A stretch of DNA of 64,000 nt, taken from the NCBI RefSeq assembly GCF_041929205.1, contig NZ_JBHFNT010000288.1; one strand, given 5' to 3'. The translations under genes were made by a program, and so were the position numbers. Shown here in pieces: positions 24,960-34,448 of the stretch; positions within the stretch are counted from its first letter, which is position 1, and the number at the start of each line of letters is the position of its first letter. This stretch comes from Floridanema evergladense (GTDB taxonomy: Bacteria > Cyanobacteriota > Cyanobacteriia > Cyanobacteriales > Aerosakkonemataceae). Under the pieces are notes generated by a model. The model searched no databases. It saw only the letters and a program-made list of their open reading frames with translations, and was not told where the DNA came from.

Positions 24960-25868
24960 ATGGATCGAATTGCCTGTATGCAGAGCTTTGTTAGGGCGAT
25001 CGAAATGAATAGTTTTTCAGCGGTAGCACGGGAACAAAAGACAACCCAACCGACGATTAGTAAGCAAATTGCAGCTTTAGAAAAATATTTAGGAGTGCAG
25101 TTACTCACTCGTTCTACTACCAATTTGAAGTTGACTGAGGAGGGTAAAAAATATTATCAGTACTGTCAGCAAATCTTGGAAACTGTCGCTGAAGCAGAAG
25201 CCAGTTTAACAGGGAAAGAACGAGCAACAGGAATTTTACGTTTAGGTTGCCCTGTACTCTTTGGGCAAATGCAGATTATTCCCCGTTTAAAAGCTTTTAT
25301 GACTCGCTATCCTGATATCAAAATCGATCTGATGATGGCAGATCATTTTGTGGACATTGTAGAGGATGGTTTAGACCTCTTGATCCGCATTGGTAATCGT
25401 CTGGATAGTTCGCTAATTAGCCATCATATTGGCACAACTCGCCGCATCGCAGTCGCAACAAAAAGCTATTTTGAGCAAGCAGGAGAACCGCAACACCCAG
25501 ATGATTTAGTGCATCATAATTGTCTGGTTTATACTCGTCTGACAACGGAAAATGAGTGGCATTTTCAAGGCAAGAATGGCATTATTAAGGTGCGGGTTGG
25601 AGGCAGTTTTCAAACTAATAGTTCAGTTGCTATTCGAGCAGCTGTTTTGTCAGGTTTGGGGATGGCGATCGCACCAGTTTGGATGTTTGGTGATCAGATT
25701 TACCGAGGCGAGATCAAAGTTGTGTTACCAGATTATCAGCCAACTCCCTTGCCAATTCATGCGGTTTATCGTCGAAGTCGTTTCTACCCAGCAAAAATCA
25801 CCTGTTTTAGAGACTTTTTAGCAGCAGAATTTCAACTCGATCCTTGGGTTTCGGACTACGGAGTTTGA
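24960..25868 (+). CDS. LysR-family transcriptional regulator
   Basis: A 302-residue LysR regulator. The N-terminal winged HTH is clear: MDRIACMQSFVRAIEMNSFSA, then VAREQKTTQPTISKQIAALEKYLGVQLLTR. The C-terminal effector domain starts near 90 (GILRLGCPVLFGQMQIIPRLKAF) and resembles the subgroup that controls nearby oxidoreductase or efflux genes. The ATG at 24960 places MDRI at the start as in the subfamily; the open frame extends 18 codons upstream. Divergent DUF4079-cupin genes are the natural candidates for its target. Confidence 0.9.
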   Translation: MDRIACMQSFVRAIEMNSFSAVAREQKTTQPTISKQIAALEKYLGVQLLTRSTTNLKLTEEGKKYYQYCQQILETVAEAEASLTGKERATGILRLGCPVLFGQMQIIPRLKAFMTRYPDIKIDLMMADHFVDIVEDGLDLLIRIGNRLDSSLISHHIGTTRRIAVATKSYFEQAGEPQHPDDLVHHNCLVYTRLTTENEWHFQGKNGIIKVRVGGSFQTNSSVAIRAAVLSGLGMAIAPVWMFGDQIYRGEIKVVLPDYQPTPLPIHAVYRRSRFYPAKITCFRDFLAAEFQLDPWVSDYGV

Positions 25869-26106
25869 GTAACAAACAGGCAGAAAGTGGCTTTTGGGGA
25901 TTGGCGATCGGCCCAACTCAATCAATCCACAATATATCCTTTTTGTCAATCTGTGAATCGTAAACTTTTGCAAGTTTACCCAGTCGTGAAGATTAACTTT
26001 TTTAAAGCTGAAGACTCATTCTGTAATGAAATAACCCCCATTTGCTTAGAATATGAGCTTAAGTTCTTCTGTAGATTTTCAAACAAACAAAGAGGAATAT
26101 TTAAGT

Positions 26107-26616
26107 ATGACCGACCCTAGAGATGCAGAGTACGTCAAAGCCTATAATGGCGATCCTTTCGTAGGTCACTTGTCCACCCCTATCAGTGATTCCGCTTTTA
26201 CCAAAACTTTCATCGGTAATTTGCCAGCCTACCGCAAAGGCTTATCTCCAATCCTCCGAGGTCTAGAGATTGGCATGGCTCACGGCTACTTCCTAATTGG
26301 CCCTTGGATTAAACTTGGACCATTACGCGATTATGGCGAAGCTGCTAACTTAGGCGGATTAATTTCTGGCTTGGCATTGATTCTCATCGCTACCGCCTGT
26401 ATGTCTGTTTACGGACTGGCTTCTTTCCAAGAAAATACCTCTTCTATACCCAGCACAAATCCACAAGCTCCTGAAGCACTAAAAACTGCTGAAGGTTGGA
26501 GTCAATTGACTGCTGGTTTCTTCGTTGGTGCAATGGGTGGCGCTTTCGTTGCCTTTTTCCTCTTGGAAAACTTCAAAATTGTAGACGATATTTTCCGGGG
26601 TATAGTCCATCACTAA
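26107..26616 (+). CDS. psaL: Photosystem I reaction centre subunit XI (PsaL)
   Basis: PsaL sits at the centre of the PSI trimer and is needed for oligomer formation. The 169-residue product begins DAEYVKAYNGDPFVGHLSTP and contains PAYRKGLSPILRGLEIGMAHGYFLIGP, both typical of PsaL, plus two or three membrane helices (LISGLALILIATACMSVYGL and FFVGAMGGAFVAFFLL). GAGGA lies ten bases before the ATG at 26107; an upstream ATG at 26053 would add 18 residues and is less likely. psaI follows 107 bases downstream. Confidence 0.95.
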   Translation: MTDPRDAEYVKAYNGDPFVGHLSTPISDSAFTKTFIGNLPAYRKGLSPILRGLEIGMAHGYFLIGPWIKLGPLRDYGEAANLGGLISGLALILIATACMSVYGLASFQENTSSIPSTNPQAPEALKTAEGWSQLTAGFFVGAMGGAFVAFFLLENFKIVDDIFRGIVHH

Positions 26617-26723
26617 ACCTCTGTCTTTGGCAAACTGACGGAGATTTTTTAATCTCTAGTCAGTAACATGGTCAGATAATCAATTTGGCAAACATCACTT
26701 AAACCTTTTTTGGAGATTCTGAA

Positions 26724-26840
26724 ATGACTGGTTCATACGCAGCTTCTTTCTTACCTTGGATTCTCATTCCCGTAGTTACCTGGCTCCTACCTGCCGTGGT
26801 AATGGGTTTGTTGTTTATCTATATTGAGAGCGAAGCTTAA
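26724..26840 (+). CDS. psaI: Photosystem I reaction centre subunit VIII (PsaI)
   Basis: A 38-residue, single-helix protein: MTGSYAASFLPWILIPVV, then TWLLPAVVMGLLFIYIESEA. This is the standard PsaI pattern, including the PWxxIPxVxWLxPxxxMGLLFxYIE core. PsaI contacts PsaL in the trimerisation domain. A terminator stands about 50 bases after the stop. Confidence 0.95.
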   Translation: MTGSYAASFLPWILIPVVTWLLPAVVMGLLFIYIESEA

Positions 26841-26888
26841 TTCTAGCTCTCTCTAAAGGCAGACTCGAAATATTACTTTCAATGTCTC

Positions 26889-26923
26889 AAAAATCCCTTG
26901 CCAAACGGTAAGGGATTTTTTAC
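26889..26923 (+). terminator. psaLI terminator
   Basis: AAATCCCTTGCC pairs with GGTAAGGGATTT (one G-U) around a four-base loop and runs into a T tract. It ends the psaL-psaI transcript. Confidence 0.85.
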
Positions 26924-26950
26924 CCTTTAGGTAGTCGTTACTTGTGACCT

Positions 26951-27574
26951 ATGGTTATTGATATTTCATTTATTGATATTTCTACCTTTGTCAAATCTTT
27001 TGTGGCTGTATTTGTCTTAGCTGATGCTTTGGGAAATGCACCTGTTTTTTTGATTTTAACGAAAGGAATGGAACCGGAGCAAAAAAATAAAGTGTTTAAT
27101 AAAGCAGCTTTGTTTGCTACAGGGGTGCTACTTTTGTTTGCTCTGGTTGGACAAACCGTTCTCAATTATTTACATATTAGTATGGGTTCTTTGCAAGTAG
27201 CTGGAGGTCTGTTATTGCTGTTAATTGCTTTGCAAATGTTAGAAGGAAAAATGAATGAACCTATTGTGGAGCCAGAAAGAGATGTGGCTATTACTCCTTT
27301 GGCTTTCCCTTTGTTGGCGGGACCTGGTACACTTTCAACAGTCATGGTGTTAATGTCGGAATCTCCTGAAGCAGGTTTAAGTGTTACTTTGGGAATAATT
27401 TCTGCGATGTTTATCTCTTGGTTAATTGTCAGGCAATCTACTCGCGTTGACCATTTATTAGGTGCGGAAGGGGCGATAATTATTACTCAAATTTTAGGCT
27501 TTTTGTTGGCTGCTTTGGCAATAGAAATTGGTAGTGCTGGAATTCGATCGCTCTTTTTAATTTCTAGCCCTTAA
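26951..27574 (+). CDS. MarC/NAAT-family membrane protein
   Basis: A 207-residue protein with six predicted membrane helices. Family blocks: FVAVFVLADALGNAPVFLIL near 22, QVAGGLLLLLIALQMLEG near 80, ITPLAFPLLAGPGTLSTVMV near 110, and GAEGAIIITQILGFLLAALA near 172. MarC-family proteins have no settled function, despite the name from multiple antibiotic resistance. It is a single gene after psaLI. Confidence 0.87.
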   Translation: MVIDISFIDISTFVKSFVAVFVLADALGNAPVFLILTKGMEPEQKNKVFNKAALFATGVLLLFALVGQTVLNYLHISMGSLQVAGGLLLLLIALQMLEGKMNEPIVEPERDVAITPLAFPLLAGPGTLSTVMVLMSESPEAGLSVTLGIISAMFISWLIVRQSTRVDHLLGAEGAIIITQILGFLLAALAIEIGSAGIRSLFLISSP

Positions 27575-27594
27575 ACTGAGTAAAACCAAAAAAT

Positions 27595-27810
27595 TTAGCT
27601 CTCAGATACCTGATTAATTGACTCAGCTAAACGTTTAGCCTTTTCCCGACGATAAACATTTATGGGACTGTTGCGAATCTCAACCTCTACCATTGCTATG
27701 AGTTCTTCTATTTCTAAAGCTACAGCCTCAAGCTGGTGATTGCTTTCTCGTAGCATTGCAACAGTTTTTTTAACTTTCTCTGGATCGGGAAGTTTTGGTT
27801 GTTCAGTCAT
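27595..27810 (-). CDS. Small coiled-coil-like conserved protein, function unknown
   Basis: A 71-residue charged protein (MTEQPKLPDPEKVKKTVAML onward) that is almost wholly helical by composition: a heptad-like LRESNHQLEAVALEIEELIAMVEVEI stretch, then a basic RREKAKRLAES tail. No family is recognised. The frame extends to a TTG at 27822, but the ATG is preferred. It is convergent with marC and lies next to the nuclease-like pair. It may bind another protein. Confidence 0.5.
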   Translation of the reverse strand: MTEQPKLPDPEKVKKTVAMLRESNHQLEAVALEIEELIAMVEVEIRNSPINVYRREKAKRLAESINQVSES

Positions 27811-27868
27811 AGTGTGTTCCAATCCCTTTTACTAACACTGTAGCAGTTGCATCAGTTTCACCGTACTG

Positions 27869-27973
27869 TTAAAAAATAGCTATTTCTGCTGCTTTGGCTT
27901 CATCAATTCCTTCCAAAAGCCTTCTTTGTAAATTTAACACCGTCGTTATGATGTCGTCTGGCAACCTGACCAT
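27869..27973 (-). CDS. Possible 34-residue protein or gene remnant
   Basis: A short frame encoding MVRLPDDIITTVLNLQRRLL followed by EGIDEAKAAEIAIF. The composition looks protein-like (amphipathic helix), similar to the starts of small antitoxin-like proteins, but nothing confirms it. It lies between the 71-residue gene and the TOPRIM-like gene on the same strand. Confidence 0.3.
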   Translation of the reverse strand: MVRLPDDIITTVLNLQRRLLEGIDEAKAAEIAIF

Positions 27974-28005
27974 ACAGATTACTTTACTCCAGTTTTTGAG
28001 TTATT

Positions 28006-28557
28006 TTATAAGCTACTCAATGCTGGCGAAAACGAAGACAAAAAATTAATTAATTCAGCAATCAGAGGATGCTGCCGTAAAATATGCAGTTGTTCTTGAT
28101 TGAGGCTATTCAGAATATTTTCAATAGCTTGAGTATATGAATCAGTAGTTAAGGATTTTAAAAATTGTTTGGGGTTACTTTTGGCAAATTGCCATTCTAT
28201 ATCGGATAACTGTCGATCAATAATTGTTTCTATTAAAGCTTGGTCTTGCAGTAGAATTACTTCTAATTCTGGAACAGCTAAGAAAACTGAGAAGGGAATT
28301 CCAGGGGAAGATTGATAAAGTAATTGATTCAGTAAAGCTGACTGTTCTTTAACAGCGGATTCATCTTCTGTATCAGCATTTCTTATCAAAGCTACGGGTA
28401 ATAATTTAATTGCCAGAATAGTGCTAGCGATAGATAGAGCGCTATATTTACCCGCACCTGCTATAAACTTAGTCTGATTTGCTAAATTTTCCGGGAGTAT
28501 TTTTTGCAAAATTTCGCGATCGAGTTCACCTTCTGTTATTACATAAACCCTTGTCAT
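28006..28557 (-). CDS. TOPRIM-like protein paired with a nuclease gene
   Basis: A 183-residue protein. The start MTRVYVITEGELDREILQKI has the hydrophobic strand and conserved Glu of a TOPRIM fold, and VALIRNADTEDES near 57-68 supplies the DxxD-like acidic motif. FLAVPELEVILL near 94 resembles the third element of OLD/DUF4276-like TOPRIM proteins. The C-terminal part is helical and unrecognised. Its ATG overlaps the stop of the PD-(D/E)XK nuclease gene by four bases. Together they look like a two-gene nuclease module, but the activity is inference. Confidence 0.6.
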   Translation of the reverse strand: MTRVYVITEGELDREILQKILPENLANQTKFIAGAGKYSALSIASTILAIKLLPVALIRNADTEDESAVKEQSALLNQLLYQSSPGIPFSVFLAVPELEVILLQDQALIETIIDRQLSDIEWQFAKSNPKQFLKSLTTDSYTQAIENILNSLNQEQLHILRQHPLIAELINFLSSFSPALSSL

Positions 28558-29102
28558 AATAATCCTTCCACTGTAATGTTATAGTCTGGTAAACCCCGCT
28601 CGATACAGAAGCGATATTTTTTCACCAACGCCATACTTATACACTGATTTTGGATGGCGTAAGCTATTTCATCTCCTCCCCATAAAAGAATAGTTTGAGG
28701 GGAAATAAACCGGGCTAAGTTGGTGGCAGATTCAGTAAATCCACAGCGACTAAAAATGCTACCAATAACCGTGACAGGTCTTCTTTGCAACTGATTTCGC
28801 AGTTTGGCAATTGGTTCAATATTTGCTCTTTCAGCTGTATCTTTACATTCTACAAGGCAGGCAAGTCCGCTATTGTAAATCACACCGTCAATTTGTTCTA
28901 GCTCCTCTCCATCTATTCTGACGCTATAAGGCCAGGTTACATCATAGCCTTCTAGTTGAAAAGTGCGTAAAATTAAATATTCCAGAGCTTTTCCGGGTTG
29001 CCATCCGGGAGTGTTTCCTGATTCAATTTGACTCCACAAATCAACGAGTTCTTTCCAATTATAGGTTTTTATTCTTGCTTCATATTCTGTACCAGTAGTC
29101 AT
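28554..29102 (-). CDS. PD-(D/E)XK restriction-endonuclease-like protein
   Basis: A 182-residue protein with a restriction-endonuclease fold. GKALEYLILRTFQLEGYDV near 38 carries the first helix Glu, EQIDGVIYNSGLACLVECKD near 70-88 carries the D-x(n)-E-x-K catalytic motif, and LRNQLQRRPVTVIGSIFSRCGF follows as in Mrr-like nucleases. Such proteins cut DNA, often modified DNA. No methylase is adjacent. The downstream TOPRIM-like gene overlaps by ATGA, so the two are translated together. A defence role is possible but not shown. Confidence 0.7.
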   Translation of the reverse strand: MTTGTEYEARIKTYNWKELVDLWSQIESGNTPGWQPGKALEYLILRTFQLEGYDVTWPYSVRIDGEELEQIDGVIYNSGLACLVECKDTAERANIEPIAKLRNQLQRRPVTVIGSIFSRCGFTESATNLARFISPQTILLWGGDEIAYAIQNQCISMALVKKYRFCIERGLPDYNITVEGLL

Positions 29103-29140
29103 AAAAATTTTTAGCCTTTCTCAGAACTTTATTGAATCAA

Positions 29141-29170
29141 AAATCCCCCACCCAAAGGCAGGGGATTTAT
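29141..29170 (-). terminator. Terminator of the psaAB transcript
   Basis: AAATCCCC and GGGGATTT form an 8-bp stem around a 12-base loop. Read on the minus strand it ends in TTTTT. It lies about 40 bases after the psaB stop. Confidence 0.75.
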
Positions 29171-29207
29171 TAATTACCTAACTACGAAGCTATTTCAGTT
29201 AATCACA

Positions 29208-31436
29208 TCAACCGAACTTACCAGCAGTAGAGGCAATCAAGAAGGCTGCGTAGGTGAGGATGTAGCCAACGGTGAAGTGAGCTAAACCAACCAAACGACC
29301 TTGAACGATCGACATAGCAACTGGCTTGTCTTTCCAACGCACCAAGTTAGCTAGAGGAGTACGTTCGTGAGCCCATACTAAGGTTTCGATCAACTCTTGC
29401 CAGTAACCGCGCCAGCTAATCAGGAACATGAAGCCAGTAGCCCAAACTAGGTGTCCGAAGAGGAACATCCAAGACCAGACTGCTAGGTTGTTCATGCCGT
29501 AGGGGTTGTACCCGTTGATCAACTGAGCAGAGTATAACCAGAGGTAATCACGCAACCAGCCCATGAGGTATGTAGAAGACTCATTGAACTGAGCAACGTT
29601 GCCTTGCCATACACCGAGATGCTTCCAGTGCCAGTAGAAAGTTACCCAACCAATGGTGTTTAGCATCCAGAACATAGCGAGGTAGAAAGCGTCCCAAGCA
29701 GAGATGTCGCAAGTACCACCACGACCGGGGCCATCGCAAGGGAAGGCATAGCCGAAGTCTTTCTTGTCGGGCATCAGCTTAGATCCGCGTGCATCCAACG
29801 CACCTTTAACCAAGATTAAGGTGGTGGTGTGCAAGCCGAGTGCGATCGCATGGTGTACCAAGAAATCGCCAGGGCCAATAGTTAAGAACAGAGAGTTAGT
29901 TCCTGTGTTGATTGCATCCAACCAGCCAGGTAGCCAAACGTTACCGTGATTGGGCCAAGCGGTAGAAGCAATACTATCTGGGTTGGACAACAGAGTGTCC
30001 ATGCCATAAATCACTTTACCGTGAGCCGCTTGAATGAACTGAGCGAATACAGGCTCAATCAAGATTTGCTTCTCAGGAGTACCGAAAGCAACCACTACGT
30101 CGTTATGTACGTACAAACCAAGGGTGTGGAAGCCCAGGAACAGAGAAACCCAACTCAGGTGAGAGATAATAGCTTCTTTGTGTTGCAACACGCGATCCAA
30201 TACGTTGCCTTTGTTTTGTTCAGGGTCATAGTCCCGCACCCAGAAGATAGCTCCGTGAGCGAAAGCACCAACCATGAGGAAACCAGCAATATATTGGTGG
30301 TGAGTGTACAGCGCTGCTTGTGTTGTGTAGTCCTGCGCCATGAAAGCGTAGGGAGGCAGCGAGTACATATGTTGAGCGACCAGAGAGGTAATCACACCTA
30401 ACGCTGCTAATGCCAAAGCGAGTTGGAAGTGCAGCGAGTTGTTGATGGTGTCATACAGACCTTGGTGAGGCAGGTTAAATTGACCTTCGCTCTTGCCACC
30501 GAACAAACCAGCTTTGGAGTTCAGCATTTCTTTGATGCTGTGACCAATGCCGAAGTTTGTGCGGTACATATGACCAGCAATGATGAAAATCACTGCGATC
30601 GCGAGGTGGTGATGCGCCATATCCGTCAGCCACAAGGACTGAGTTTGGGGATGGAAGCCACCTAAGAAGGTCAAAATAGCTGTACCTGAACCTTGGGCTG
30701 TACCGAATAGGTGCTGTGCCGTATCAGGATTTGCTGCGTAAACTCCCCAGTTTCCGGTGAAGAAAGGTAGCAAACCAGCTGGGTGAGGCATGGTGCTCAG
30801 GAAGTTATCCCAACCTACGTGCTGTCCGCGAGATTCGGGGATGGCAACGTGGATTAAGTGACCAGCCCAAGCCAAAGAACTTACACCAAACAAACCAGCC
30901 AAGTGGTGATTCAGGCGGGGTTCAGCGCTCTTGAACCAAGACAAGCTGGGGCGGAACTTAGGCTGTAAGTGTAACCAACCTGCGAACAGGAAGATTGCTG
31001 ACAGAACTAAGAGGAACAATGCGCCTTGGTACAGGTCATTGTTTGACCGCATCCCGATCGTGTACCACCAGTGATATAAACCGGAGTAGGTGATATTCAC
31101 TGGGTAGTTAGCACCAGCTTGAGTGAAAGCTTCAACTGCTGGTTTACCGAATTGAGGGTCCCAAATCGCGTGAGCAATGGGACGGATATTTAATGGATCT
31201 TTTATCCACTGTTCAAAATTGCCTTGCCACGCAACGTGGAACAGGTTACCGGAGGTCCACAAGAAAATGATCGCGATGTGACCGAAGTGGGAGGCAAAAA
31301 TCTTTTGATAAAGATTTTCCTCTGTCATGCCATCATGGCTTTCAAAGTCGTGGGCTGTAGCAATCCCGTACCAAATCCGACGAGTAGTCGGGTCTTGAGC
31401 AAGGTCTTGGCTAAATTTGGGGAATTTTGTTGCCAT
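29208..31436 (-). CDS. psaB: Photosystem I P700 apoprotein A2 (PsaB)
   Basis: One half of the PSI heterodimer that carries P700, A0, A1 and the FX iron-sulfur cluster. The 742-residue product starts MATKFPKFSQDLAQDPTTRR, the standard PsaB N-terminus; an upstream in-frame ATG at 31526 is ignored. The FX loop FPCDGPGRGGTCDISAWDAF near 555-575 has both cysteines. Eleven membrane helices and many conserved His ligands (for example HHHLAIAVIFIIAGHMYRT) are present. It follows psaA by 130 bases on the same strand, so the genes are cotranscribed. Confidence 0.98.
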   Translation of the reverse strand: MATKFPKFSQDLAQDPTTRRIWYGIATAHDFESHDGMTEENLYQKIFASHFGHIAIIFLWTSGNLFHVAWQGNFEQWIKDPLNIRPIAHAIWDPQFGKPAVEAFTQAGANYPVNITYSGLYHWWYTIGMRSNNDLYQGALFLLVLSAIFLFAGWLHLQPKFRPSLSWFKSAEPRLNHHLAGLFGVSSLAWAGHLIHVAIPESRGQHVGWDNFLSTMPHPAGLLPFFTGNWGVYAANPDTAQHLFGTAQGSGTAILTFLGGFHPQTQSLWLTDMAHHHLAIAVIFIIAGHMYRTNFGIGHSIKEMLNSKAGLFGGKSEGQFNLPHQGLYDTINNSLHFQLALALAALGVITSLVAQHMYSLPPYAFMAQDYTTQAALYTHHQYIAGFLMVGAFAHGAIFWVRDYDPEQNKGNVLDRVLQHKEAIISHLSWVSLFLGFHTLGLYVHNDVVVAFGTPEKQILIEPVFAQFIQAAHGKVIYGMDTLLSNPDSIASTAWPNHGNVWLPGWLDAINTGTNSLFLTIGPGDFLVHHAIALGLHTTTLILVKGALDARGSKLMPDKKDFGYAFPCDGPGRGGTCDISAWDAFYLAMFWMLNTIGWVTFYWHWKHLGVWQGNVAQFNESSTYLMGWLRDYLWLYSAQLINGYNPYGMNNLAVWSWMFLFGHLVWATGFMFLISWRGYWQELIETLVWAHERTPLANLVRWKDKPVAMSIVQGRLVGLAHFTVGYILTYAAFLIASTAGKFG

Positions 31437-31566
31437 AAGCCTTGATGAATGCTGGATCTTGCTTAAATCATCAACGACGTACTGAGCTTCTGGGTTCTGA
31501 ATTCGGAAATTTTGAGTTGAGGGCAAAACTTTGGTAACTCAAAACCCAGAAGCCGTTTCCGTGCTC

Positions 31567-33828
31567 TTATCCTAAAGACAGCGATCGAGCGAGGAAGAAT
31601 GCCCAGGTAGTGACAATTCCTCCCAAGAGGTAGTGAGCCACCCCTACTGCGCGTCCCTGAATAATACTCAGAGCGCGAGGCTGAATCGAAGGAGCCACTT
31701 TTAGTTTATTGTGTGCCCAAACGATCGATTCGATCAACTCTTGCCAGTAACCACGACCACTGAATAAGAACATTAGGCTGAATGCCCAAACAAAGTGAGC
31801 GCCTAAGAACAGTAAGCCGTAAGCTGACAGAGCCGAGCCGTAGGAGTTAATCACTTGTGAAGCTTGCGCCCACAAGAAATCGCGCAACCAACCGTTGATT
31901 GTAATCGCGCTTTGAGCAAAGTTTCCACCTGTGATGTGAGCAACTGTGCCGTCTGGGTCTACAGTACCCCAAACATCGGATTGCATTTTCCAGCTGAAGT
32001 GGAAGATTACCACCGAGATACAGTTGTACATCCAGAACAGTCCTAAGAATACGTGGTCCCAACCAGATACTTGGCAGGTGCCGCCACGACCTGGACCGTC
32101 GCAGGGGAAACGGAAGCCTAAGTTGGCTTTGTCTGGAATCAGACGAGAGTTACGGGCGAATAGTACGCCTTTGAGCAGGATCAGCACGGTGACGTGGATG
32201 GTAAACGCATGGATATGGTGTACCAAGAAGTCTGCCGTACCTAGAGCGATCGGCATCATTGCCACTTTGCCACCTACGGCAACCACATCGCCACCGAAGG
32301 CATAGCTGGCAGGTTGTAAAGCGTTAGGAGCAGTACCGCCTGGAGCCAATGTGTGGATGTTTTGTACCCACTGAGCGAATACTGGCTGTAATTGAATGCC
32401 AGTATCGGAGAAGGTGTCTTGAGGACGACCAAAAGCACGCATGGTGTCGTTGTGAACGTACAACCCGAAGCTATGGAAGCCCAGGAACAAGCACACCCAG
32501 TTGAGGTGAGAAATAATTGCGTCCCGATGACGGATTACGCGATCGAGTACGTTGTTCTGATTCACGGCTGGGTCGTAGTCCCGTACCATGAAAATCGCGC
32601 CGTGTGCCGCACCACCAACGATACAGAAGCCGCCAATCCACATATGATGGGTGAAGATTGACAACTGCGTAGCATAGTCCGTTGCCAAGTATGGATAGGG
32701 TGGCATCGAGTACATATGCTGCGCCACGATGATCGACAATGAACCCAGCATGGCTAAGTTAATTGCCAATTGCGCGTGCCAAGAAGTAGTGAGAACTTCA
32801 TACAGACCTTTATGACCTTCGCCACCGATGATCATTGGGTCTCTATGAGCTTCTAGGATTTCCTTCATGCTGTGACCGATGCCCCAGTTTGTCCGGTACA
32901 TATGTCCAGCAATGATGAACAGAACTGCGATCGCTAAGTGGTGATGAGCAGTGTCAGACAACCACAAGCCGCCTGTTACGGGGTTCAGACCACCTTTAAA
33001 TGTTAGGAAGTCTGAATAAACTCCCCAGTTCAAAGTAAAGAATGGCGCTAAACCTTGGGCAAAGCTAGGATACAACTCTGTCATCAAATCCTTGTTCAGG
33101 ATAAACTCATGAGGCAGGGGAATATCTTTTGGAGCTACCCCAGCATCTAAGAGTTTGTTGATTGGCAGAGAAACGTGGATTTGGTGTCCAGCCCAACCCA
33201 AAGAGCCGCAACCCAGCAATACTGAGAGGTGGTGGTTCATCATCGACTCCGCATTCTGGAACCATTCCAGTTTGGGAGCGCGTTTGTGATAGTGGAACCA
33301 GCCAGCAAACAGCATCAAAGCTGCCATTACTAGCCCACCAATCGCGGTGCAGTATAGCTGGAAGCTATTGGTAAAACCAGCTGCCCGCCAGATGTAGAAG
33401 AATCCAGAGGTGATCTGAATCCCGTGGAAACCACCGCCTACATCGGCATTTAAAATTTCCTGACCTACGATCGGCCAAACCACCTGAGCACTGGGTTTAA
33501 TCCCAGTAGGGTTAGCCAACCAAGCTTCATAGTTGGAGAATTTAGCGCCATGAAAATACATGCCGCTTAACCAGACAAAAATAACTGCCAAGTGACCGAA
33601 GTGAGCACTGAAGATCTTCCGAGATACATCTTCTAGGTCACTGGTATGGCTATCAAAGTCATGAACCGTACCGTGCAGGTTCCAAATCCAGGTAGTGGTT
33701 TTGGGCCCTTTGGCAAGAGTGCGATCGAAATGTCCAGGCTGAGCCCACTTCTCAAACGAAGTAGGTACCGGATCGTTATCAACTACTACCCTTACCTTTG
33801 CCTCTCGCTCTGGAGGACTTATCGTCAT
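31567..33828 (-). CDS. psaA: Photosystem I P700 apoprotein A1 (PsaA)
   Basis: The PsaB partner in the PSI core, 753 residues, starting MTISPPEREAKVRVVVDNDP as in other cyanobacteria. The FX-binding loop FPCDGPGRGGTCQVSGWDHV lies near 575-595, and helix blocks such as DTAHHHLAIAVLFIIAGHMY are intact. It is the first gene of psaAB and is preceded by a long noncoding region that should carry light-regulated promoters. The 130-base spacer to psaB has no terminator. Confidence 0.98.
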   Translation of the reverse strand: MTISPPEREAKVRVVVDNDPVPTSFEKWAQPGHFDRTLAKGPKTTTWIWNLHGTVHDFDSHTSDLEDVSRKIFSAHFGHLAVIFVWLSGMYFHGAKFSNYEAWLANPTGIKPSAQVVWPIVGQEILNADVGGGFHGIQITSGFFYIWRAAGFTNSFQLYCTAIGGLVMAALMLFAGWFHYHKRAPKLEWFQNAESMMNHHLSVLLGCGSLGWAGHQIHVSLPINKLLDAGVAPKDIPLPHEFILNKDLMTELYPSFAQGLAPFFTLNWGVYSDFLTFKGGLNPVTGGLWLSDTAHHHLAIAVLFIIAGHMYRTNWGIGHSMKEILEAHRDPMIIGGEGHKGLYEVLTTSWHAQLAINLAMLGSLSIIVAQHMYSMPPYPYLATDYATQLSIFTHHMWIGGFCIVGGAAHGAIFMVRDYDPAVNQNNVLDRVIRHRDAIISHLNWVCLFLGFHSFGLYVHNDTMRAFGRPQDTFSDTGIQLQPVFAQWVQNIHTLAPGGTAPNALQPASYAFGGDVVAVGGKVAMMPIALGTADFLVHHIHAFTIHVTVLILLKGVLFARNSRLIPDKANLGFRFPCDGPGRGGTCQVSGWDHVFLGLFWMYNCISVVIFHFSWKMQSDVWGTVDPDGTVAHITGGNFAQSAITINGWLRDFLWAQASQVINSYGSALSAYGLLFLGAHFVWAFSLMFLFSGRGYWQELIESIVWAHNKLKVAPSIQPRALSIIQGRAVGVAHYLLGGIVTTWAFFLARSLSLG

Positions 33829-34448
33829 GAAGACTCTCCTCTCTCTTTAACTAAGGCACGAGGTTTACCCCGTTGGAACTTATTTTGAGGTGTTTCTTAG
33901 GTGTCGTGCTACCCTTCCTCACCCTTTCGAGTTTTGTTAGGGCTTCTCGCTTCTTTGTCCCGTTGAAACGTCGGACTCCACGAGCTTTAACCACGAATTG
34001 CACTTCCGCAGTTTTTCACCCCCAGACTAAGCTCTTTCTCATTTTTGGGAAATTACTTAGCTTTCGGTTTTCCAGGGTACCCCAACTTTAAGAAAATTTC
34101 ACCAAATCAGTGCTTCTAGCTTGTGGCTGGCCTGTGTTTGGCAAGGGGTAGTTCCTTTTGATGAATTATAGGACTAGCTTCCCGTTCTTTCTGAAACCAG
34201 TTAACAATAATTCAAATATCCCAGAGCATAGACACCTACTAGCTTTTACCCTATAACTCTTGGTCAAAAAGTCAAGGGGTGTTGCGATTTAGTTTACAAA
34301 ACTCAAAAATTAGCAAAGTTTAACAATCAAGTTAATTAGTGATTAACACTTAAACCTGAAGGGACTGAGCCATTTTCGGCTATAGTCTCAAATGAATAGC
34401 TTACTGAGAAGTCTATTATGGGTTGTTTAGGAGTATTAAAAGGTGTAT
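33829..34448. promoter_or_regulatory. Divergent regulatory region upstream of psaA and the lipoprotein gene
   Basis: About 620 bases without a gene separate the psaA ATG and the divergent lipoprotein gene. psaA in cyanobacteria has long leaders with multiple promoters, so the psaA-proximal part is probably transcribed leader. The psaA ribosome-binding site is AGGAGAGAG-like, just before the ATG. I could not place promoter elements or RpaB sites with confidence. Confidence 0.45.

Noticed and set aside
29208..31526. Longer psaB reading frame starting at 31526
   Set aside because: It adds 30 residues not present in PsaB; MATKFPKF at 31436 is the standard start.
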